Source of the DNA: Halobacterium salinarum DSM 3754
GTDB taxonomy: Archaea > Halobacteriota > Halobacteria > Halobacteriales > Halobacteriaceae
Reading direction: 5' to 3'
Assembly (NCBI RefSeq): GCF_008124605.1
Contig: NZ_VRYN01000001.1
Location: forward strand, 62,001-126,000
DNA length: 64,000 nt
The notes under the pieces were generated by a model. That model was not told the origin of the DNA. It saw only the letters and a program-made list of their open reading frames with translations, and did not search any database. The translations under genes and the position numbers were made by a program. Every line of letters starts with the position of its first letter. Positions within the stretch are counted from its first letter, which is position 1. Below, one piece after another: positions 63,835-64,000 of this stretch.

Positions 63835-64000
63835 AGATAGAACAACTGAATTTGTATTCCAGTGGGTCCGTTCGGACCACGTCGCGCAGTACAAACACGA
63901 GGCCCTGTGATGACGTGCCGACGGCAAACCTACGCGTTTCCCACTCGTGCATATAATCACTGTGGCCGATTATGGGCGAGTGGCAACAGCCCAGGCGTGT

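Overview
The window is a haloarchaeal chromosome segment, most likely Halobacterium (H. salinarum-like). Base composition is high-GC outside one island. Proteins are very rich in Asp/Glu. The gene content is archaeal: replication factor C large subunit, HMG-CoA synthase, CobY-type guanylyltransferase, CbiZ, a Tfx-type regulator and a pilin-like protein. The gene order also matches my memory of the Halobacterium cobalamin region, but I could not check this against a database.

Layout. Positions 1-5.7 kb: end of a DNA methyltransferase gene, a ClC/CBS chloride channel, tRNA-Val(CAC), a DUF547-glutaredoxin-PduO operon and a winged-helix regulator. Positions 5.8-14.5 kb: a tightly overlapping operon for the first half of corrin-ring synthesis (cbiT-L-F-G-H-H2, a small ferredoxin, a LAGLIDADG-like protein, cbiX fused to a ferredoxin, a DUF3209-like protein, a beta-propeller). 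Positions 14.5-22.7 kb: a fused AAA/VWA chelatase subunit divergent from cobN-cbiC-cbiE, then a second CbiX-like gene. Positions 22.9-32.0 kb: the late and salvage operon cobT-cbiA-cobA-cbiP-HAD-cbiB-cobS-cobY-cobD-cbiZ. Positions 32.0-36.3 kb: an AT-rich island with a GmrSD/DUF262 restriction gene, a lipoprotein and two transposase remnants. Positions 36.4-38.8 kb: molybdate/tungstate uptake genes and a Tfx regulator. Positions 38.8-43.3 kb: the glycine cleavage system. Positions 43.5-61.1 kb: mixed housekeeping genes (CheC, NYN, TatD, pilin-like protein, HMG-CoA synthase, FMN reductase, RfcL, heme A synthase, malic enzyme, RNase H-like, transporter, aldo/keto reductase). Positions 61.3-63.8 kb: the cobalt importer cbiMNQO.

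How it works together. Cobalt enters through CbiMNQO and is inserted by CbiX. The CbiL/F/G/H/T/E/C enzymes build the ring. CbiA, CbiP, CobA/PduO and CbiB amidate, adenosylate and add the side arm. CobY, CobS, CobT and CobD assemble the nucleotide loop, and CbiZ salvages foreign corrinoids. No CbiD or CbiJ/CobK is visible, so the unknown genes inside the operon are candidates for missing steps.

The strongest new observation is a shared 12-bp element, CAACCAnARTTG. It lies 28-33 nt before the start codons of cbiT, cobN, the second cbiX-like gene and (10 of 12 positions) cbiM. This points to one regulator for corrin synthesis and cobalt uptake.
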